From CAYSRM01 sp964543205 (GTDB lineage Bacteria > Verrucomicrobiota > Kiritimatiellia > UBA8416 > CAYSRM01), in NCBI GenBank assembly GCA_964543205.1, contig CAZIXB010000022.1, positions 1 through 18,405 on the forward strand: a stretch of DNA of 18,405 nt. The letters run 5' to 3'. Under the pieces are notes generated by a model that saw only the letters and a program-made list of their open reading frames with translations, did not search any database and was not told the DNA's origin. Position numbers and translations under genes: made by a program. Of the stretch, positions 14,797-18,405 are shown piece by piece (positions within the stretch are counted from its first letter, which is position 1; every line of letters begins with the position of its first letter).

Positions 14797-15525
14797 TTAC
14801 ATTTTAAACTTCTGTCCCAGGTAAAGCTCCCGGCTTACCTTGTCGTTAATAAGAAAAGAACTCTTTCCTTCCCTAAGCACTTTGCCCTCATATAATAGAT
14901 AAGCGCGGTCTACTACTGCAAGCGTTTCCCGCACATTGTGGTCGGTAATGAGAATCCCAAGGCCAAGATCCCTCAAGCCGATTACAATTTTCTGGATCTC
15001 ATCAACAGCAAGAGGATCAACACCGCTGAATGGCTCGTCCAGCATAATTAGAGCCGGATTCGTAACCAGCGCGCGGGTAATCTCAAGCTTCCTGCGCTCA
15101 CCGCCGCTCAATGTAAATGCTTTCTGTTTCCGGACTTCCTTCAGACCAAGGTCGCCCAGCAGTTTTTCCAGCCGCTGCTTTCTTTCATCCCTGCTGATAT
15201 CCAGCGTTTCCAGGATAGCCATGACATTGTCTTCAACGCTCAGCTTGCGGAAAACCGACGGTTCCTGCGGAAGATACCCCAGACCCATCCTGGCACGCTT
15301 GTACATCGGCCGCCCGGCAATATCCTTTCCCTTGAATTTGATTTTGCCCCCGTCAGGGCGTATCAACCCCACTATCATGTAAAATGTTGTTGTCTTGCCC
15401 GCCCCGTTCGGACCAAGCAAACCTACTATCTCCCCGGCGCCTACACGAACATTGACATCATCAACCACTGTCTTGCCATGATATCGCTTCACTAGGTTTG
15501 TTGTCTCTACAAGATTGCCGGTCAT
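14797..15525 (-). CDS. lptB: LPS export ABC transporter ATP-binding protein LptB
   Basis: Cytoplasmic ATPase of the LptB2FG exporter. The 242-residue protein has Walker A GPNGAGKTT (38-46), the Q-loop segment GYLPQEPSVFRKLSVEDN (83-100) that is diagnostic of LptB, the ABC signature LSGGERRKLEI (139-149), Walker B ALIMLDEP (158-165) and the H-loop H196 in ITDHNVRETL. The ATG has a weak AGGCGG close by and a GGGAG further upstream. It follows lptA by 43 bp containing a hairpin. Its membrane partner of the LptF/G family is encoded 8 kb downstream on the same strand. Confidence 0.97.
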   Translation of the reverse strand: MTGNLVETTNLVKRYHGKTVVDDVNVRVGAGEIVGLLGPNGAGKTTTFYMIVGLIRPDGGKIKFKGKDIAGRPMYKRARMGLGYLPQEPSVFRKLSVEDNVMAILETLDISRDERKQRLEKLLGDLGLKEVRKQKAFTLSGGERRKLEITRALVTNPALIMLDEPFSGVDPLAVDEIQKIVIGLRDLGLGILITDHNVRETLAVVDRAYLLYEGKVLREGKSSFLINDKVSRELYLGQKFKM

Positions 15526-15551
15526 GCCGCCTGTTCGCTCCCATCAGATTG

Positions 15552-15572
15552 TTGAGAACCCGGAATTCTCAA
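15552..15572 (-). other. Hairpin over the lptA stop codon and lptA-lptB gap
   Basis: TTGAGAA (15552-15558) and TTCTCAA (15566-15572) form a perfect 7-bp stem with a 7-base loop. The stem contains the lptA stop codon and lies 27 bp before the lptB start. No U-run follows. It could affect mRNA processing or set the ratio of LptB to LptA. Confidence 0.4.
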
Positions 15573-16210
15573 TTTCCACCTCCGCCGGTTGAATCTTCAT
15601 CGTTTTCTTCGCTTGTCAACGGCAAGGCGCTCTCTTTTTCCCCGCCGCTGCCGCCGGCAACTTTATCCGTGCTCTCCACGCGCAGATGCGCGCGCGTGGC
15701 CCGAAGCTTATCATCGTTCACCCAGAATGTAATCTCTTCGGCCCGAAGCTGATTTTTCCCTTCGCTTATTTCCGCATTGCCCGTAAGAACAATTTCACCT
15801 TTTGCCACAAAATAAACTGCCCTCTCGCATTTCGCCTTCCTGTTCTGTCCCAACACCCGCACATTGCCAAGCGCGGTGGCTGCCTTGATGGTGTTGCTGT
15901 CAGCGAAAAAAACGCGCAGTGTGTCAGAACGGATTTCGACATTGCGGTCTATCGCCTTAACCGAACCTTTAAACTCTGCGACACTCCTTTTGTAGTCATA
16001 GGTTAGTGTATCGGATGTTACCACAGTCGTATTGGTCGATTCCCCGGCTTGCTCCTCAGCAAAACACAGCCCGGAGACAATTGCAAGCGTTGCAAAAAAA
16101 AGTATTGGCCTCCGGAAATAAGCCGCACGCCCTGCCGCGCTCGGGGAACTCCCCGTTTCGCAGCGGCTTTTCACCGCCTGGAACTGTTCCGCATATTGCT
16201 CTTTACTCAT
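15569..16210 (-). CDS. lptA: LptA/OstA-like periplasmic LPS transport protein
   Basis: Periplasmic bridge protein that hands LPS from LptC to the outer-membrane LptD. The 213-residue product has a hydrophobic segment (35-50) ending GLCFA, a plausible signal peptide with cleavage near 51, then the beta-jellyroll OstA domain (about 60-180; TSDTLTYDYKRSVAEFKGSV and the repeated strands GNVRVLGQNRKAKC and EIVLTGNAEISEG). The C-terminal 30 residues are Gly, Ser, Glu and Asp rich with no family match that I know. The ATG at 16210 overlaps the upstream gene by 8 bp and is preceded by GGGGAGG. The 34 residues before the hydrophobic core are unusually long for a signal peptide; a later start or an uncleaved anchor is possible. 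Confidence 0.8.
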   Translation of the reverse strand: MSKEQYAEQFQAVKSRCETGSSPSAAGRAAYFRRPILFFATLAIVSGLCFAEEQAGESTNTTVVTSDTLTYDYKRSVAEFKGSVKAIDRNVEIRSDTLRVFFADSNTIKAATALGNVRVLGQNRKAKCERAVYFVAKGEIVLTGNAEISEGKNQLRAEEITFWVNDDKLRATRAHLRVESTDKVAGGSGGEKESALPLTSEENDEDSTGGGGN

Positions 16211-16685
16211 CCCTTTGCGCCTCCCCTGTCCCGACTTCCGCAAGATGCCTGAAGCCTTCAAAACCGCCAGCTAATTGCACTCGAACATCTGAAAGAATCT
16301 TCACCGTCTTTTCGCCCCTTTCCCACTTCAGGCCTGTGCCGGTTATCACAGAATTACCGCGCCGGAAAAAAACATCCGACTTTGAATCCAGTTTCCCTTT
16401 CGCCTTGTCAAATAAACATTCTCCAACCTGCATAACCATCTGTACTGATCCGGCAGGTCCGTAAAACTCGACCTTGACGTCGGTTGCCTTGATTAATCCG
16501 TCTTTAGTGGACATTGAGCCCGCAAACAACTGCGAACGAAGATTGCCTTTATCGTCGAATTCAAGAGGAAGCCGGACATTCCGCCCCGTTCCGCCTCCGG
16601 TTTCCAGATCCCCGGCGGCAATTGAAACCGTAAGGGCAACCACAGTCACAAAAAGCGGGGGAAGAATTTTTCTAACTAACTTCAT
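16203..16685 (-). CDS. lptC: LptC-like LPS export protein
   Basis: Probable inner-membrane-anchored periplasmic subunit that takes LPS from LptB2FG and passes it to LptA. The 160-residue protein has a basic start and one hydrophobic segment (about 7-24), which may be a membrane anchor as in LptC or a cleaved signal peptide ending at AAG. The rest is beta-rich, and the C-terminal VITGTGLKWERGEKTVKILS followed by DVRVQL is the pattern expected of LptC/LptA folds. Sequence identity to model LptC would be low, so the call relies on position before lptA-lptB, size and this pattern. The ATG at 16685 lies inside the end of kdsA (14-bp overlap) with only a weak GAGAAA ribosome site. Confidence 0.75.
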   Translation of the reverse strand: MKLVRKILPPLFVTVVALTVSIAAGDLETGGGTGRNVRLPLEFDDKGNLRSQLFAGSMSTKDGLIKATDVKVEFYGPAGSVQMVMQVGECLFDKAKGKLDSKSDVFFRRGNSVITGTGLKWERGEKTVKILSDVRVQLAGGFEGFRHLAEVGTGEAQRDE

Positions 16686-17487
16686 CAATTTTTCTCAATA
16701 CACTATAAAGCCTTGGCACAGCGGCAAGAGGCAATACAGTATCCCTGTCCGACAACGACTTTCCGGGTTCCTTGTGGCATTCAAGAAACACAGCGTCACA
16801 ACCCGCGGCAACAGCCGCCCTGGCCAGAACCGGGGCCATGCGCGACTCGCCCGATGAGCTCTTGCCCGCTCCGCCGGGATGCTGCACTCCGTGGGTTGCG
16901 TCAGCCACTACCGGATAACCTGTTTCCGCCAGGCGGATCATGTTTCTCATGTCCATGACAAGATCATTGTATCCAAACGAATTGCCGCGTTCAGTGATAA
17001 GAATTCTGCGGTTTCCCGTGCTGGATACTTTTTCCACCGCATTCTCCATTTCGGCGGCTGACAGGAACTGGCCTTTCTTGATATTCACGACCCTCCCGCT
17101 GTGACCTGCGGCAAGAAGAAGATCAGTTTGCCGGCACAGAAAAGCGGGAATCTGAAGAACATCGGCAACAGCCGCTGCCAGCGGGGCTTCGCTTTCATTA
17201 TGGATATCGGTCAACACCGGAACACCAAACTTCTCGCGCACTTCTTTGAGCATCTCGAGTCCGCGGGAAAGACCAGGGCCGCGAAATGACTTATGCGAAG
17301 AGCGGTTTGCCTTATCATACGACGCCTTGAAAATAAACGGCACACCCTCTTTTTCCGCCCACCGGGAAAGATAACGGGCAATCCCGACAACTGTACTGCG
17401 TTCCTCAAGCACACAGGGACCGGCAATAAGCGCAAGCGGCGCGGACCCTCCGACTTGAATTGATCCAATCTTGACTCTTCTCGACAT
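16672..17487 (-). CDS. kdsA: 3-deoxy-8-phosphooctulonate (Kdo-8-P) synthase
   Basis: Condenses arabinose-5-phosphate and PEP to Kdo-8-phosphate for the LPS inner core. The 271-residue TIM-barrel protein has Cys25 in IAGPCVLEE, His199 in DATHGVQHPGG, Glu236 in FLECHKE and Asp247 in SLSDRD. The spacings Cys-His 174, Cys-Glu 211 and Glu-Asp 11 equal those of the Aquifex aeolicus metal ligands (Cys11, His185, Glu222, Asp233 from memory), so it is the metal-dependent class; E. coli has Asn at the Cys place. The ATG at 17487, two bases after the kdsB stop, is preferred over a GTG inside kdsB. No kdsC or kdsD is in the window. Confidence 0.96.
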   Translation of the reverse strand: MSRRVKIGSIQVGGSAPLALIAGPCVLEERSTVVGIARYLSRWAEKEGVPFIFKASYDKANRSSHKSFRGPGLSRGLEMLKEVREKFGVPVLTDIHNESEAPLAAAVADVLQIPAFLCRQTDLLLAAGHSGRVVNIKKGQFLSAAEMENAVEKVSSTGNRRILITERGNSFGYNDLVMDMRNMIRLAETGYPVVADATHGVQHPGGAGKSSSGESRMAPVLARAAVAAGCDAVFLECHKEPGKSLSDRDTVLPLAAVPRLYSVLRKIDEVS

Positions 17488-17489
17488 AA

Positions 17490-18221
17490 CTAACTTGCCC
17501 CTTTCAACGCACACTCAGCATATTCCAGGTCGCCCGGGGTGTCAATTCCGACAGATTCGTCCGGGGTCTCAAGAACCAGTATCCTTGCTCCCATCTGCAG
17601 CGCCCTCAATTGCTCAAGCTTCTCTGCCCGCTCAAGGGGTGAAGGAGGCTGCGCAACAAAAGACTCAAGAAAATCCCGCATATACCCGTACACTCCTATG
17701 TGCCTGAGATACTTTAAATCTTCGGGAATTTCATCCCTTACAAAAGGAATCAATGCCCGCGAAAAATACAGGGCGCGCGACTGCCCTGTCACAACAACCT
17801 TCACGGTCGATGGATCACGGGCTCTTTCCATATCAGGAACAGGAGCCGCCGCAGTGCACATGTCCCATCCCCCGGCCGCGAGATTTTCAACAATCCGGTC
17901 TATCAGGCCGGGATCAATGAACGGCTCGTCCCCCTGGATGTTCACTACTATTTCAGCGTCAACCTGTCGCAACGCTTCAGCTATGCGGTCTGTTCCGCTT
18001 GGATGATCCATGCCGGTCATCAGAGCTTTGCAGCCTGCCGCTTCCACAACCTCAAAGATGCGTCGATCGTCAGTGGCAACAGCAAGCAGGTCTAAACCCG
18101 AGGCTTTTCTCGCATTCTCAATAACATGAATTATCAAAGGCTTGCCACATATTTCGGCAAGCATTTTCCCGGGAAACCGGGTCGAACCCCATCGGGCCGG
18201 AATAATTCCGGCTGTTTTCAT
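17490..18221 (-). CDS. kdsB: 3-deoxy-manno-octulosonate cytidylyltransferase (CMP-Kdo synthetase)
   Basis: Activates Kdo with CTP to CMP-Kdo, the donor for WaaA. The 243-residue nucleotidyltransferase begins with the nucleotide-binding motif ARWGSTRFPGK (9-19) and has DHPSGTDRIAEA, NIQGDEPFIDP (the CTP/metal site), HIGVYGYMRDFL and the C-terminal ETPDESVGIDTPGDLE, all typical. The ATG has GAGGTGAG about six bases upstream. It is the first visible gene of the long minus-strand run and is followed after two bases by kdsA, the preceding biosynthetic enzyme (the phosphatase step between them is encoded elsewhere). Confidence 0.97.
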   Translation of the reverse strand: MKTAGIIPARWGSTRFPGKMLAEICGKPLIIHVIENARKASGLDLLAVATDDRRIFEVVEAAGCKALMTGMDHPSGTDRIAEALRQVDAEIVVNIQGDEPFIDPGLIDRIVENLAAGGWDMCTAAAPVPDMERARDPSTVKVVVTGQSRALYFSRALIPFVRDEIPEDLKYLRHIGVYGYMRDFLESFVAQPPSPLERAEKLEQLRALQMGARILVLETPDESVGIDTPGDLEYAECALKGAS

Positions 18222-18318
18222 ATTCTCACCTCAAAATCAAACTTAAACTCACACAACTACCGCAAAAATTGAAAATTCTCTTCTTCTTCTTTTTCTTCCC
18301 TAACCACCCGGCCTCCCG

Positions 18319-18380
18319 GCCTCGATATACCCGAGGCACAAAGAAGAAGGGCGCCCGCCATAGCCTTGGCGACGGCGGGC
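18319..18380. repeat. Two GC-rich hairpins upstream of kdsB
   Basis: GCCTCG (18319-18324) and CGAGGC (18332-18337) form a 6-bp stem around a 7-base loop. GCCCGCC (18353-18359) and GGCGGGC (18374-18380) form a 7-bp stem around a 14-base loop. Read on the minus strand the second hairpin is followed by a mixed pyrimidine stretch, so it could end transcription of an unseen gene to the right. The remaining 18222-18318 is rich in A and T on either strand, likely the kdsB leader, but I see no clear promoter boxes. Confidence 0.45.
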
Positions 18381-18405
18381 ATTTCGTAGTTAACTCTTCC
18401 ACGTC

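Overview
The window reads as a chromosomal piece of a Gram-negative (LPS-bearing) bacterium, probably from a metagenome. All 17 supportable genes lie on the minus strand, so transcription runs from position 18405 toward 1. The gene set (lipid A, Kdo, Lpt export, secretin and a bifunctional HPr kinase with HPr and Enzyme I) fits a non-proteobacterial diderm. The PVC group (Lentisphaerota/Kiritimatiellota/Verrucomicrobiota) or Omnitrophota would suit, but that placement is a low-confidence inference. Nothing looks like a phage, plasmid, insertion sequence, CRISPR array, tRNA or rRNA.

Layout in transcription order. (1) 18221-11403 is a tightly packed run, kdsB-kdsA-lptC-lptA-lptB-hpf-hprK-ptsH-ptsI, whose neighbours overlap or nearly touch (the largest gap is 43 bp). 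It makes and activates Kdo, builds the LPS export bridge and ATPase, and carries ribosome hibernation factor and the soluble phosphotransferase relay with its HPr kinase/phosphorylase. It resembles the proteobacterial lptC-lptA-lptB-rpoN-hpf-ptsN(-hprK) neighbourhood, but rpoN and ptsN are missing from it. (2) After a 276-bp leader with a candidate promoter come metK and ahcY (SAM synthesis and SAH removal), then a multi-membrane-span glycosyltransferase and an LptF/LptG permease. (3) A 410-bp gap holds 28 perfectly phased 7-bp repeats and a possible promoter. (4) fabZ-lpxA-gspD-gspE follows: acyl-chain supply and the first step of lipid A synthesis, then the outer-membrane secretin and cytoplasmic ATPase of a type II secretion system. 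(5) The last 327 bp at the left end hold no gene but contain several short repeats, including a perfect 23-bp inverted repeat.

The common theme is the outer membrane: lipid A (fabZ, lpxA), Kdo (kdsA, kdsB), export (lptA, lptB, lptC, lptF/G), possible glycan modification and the secretin. Sugar-phosphate signalling and methyl-cycle genes are interleaved.

I did not find a clearly new multi-gene system. The items most worth a second look are the CCAG-NNN heptamer array, the HPr kinase with Gln where the family has its catalytic-site His, the rpoN-less lpt/hpf/pts arrangement, and the repeat-rich gene-free segments.
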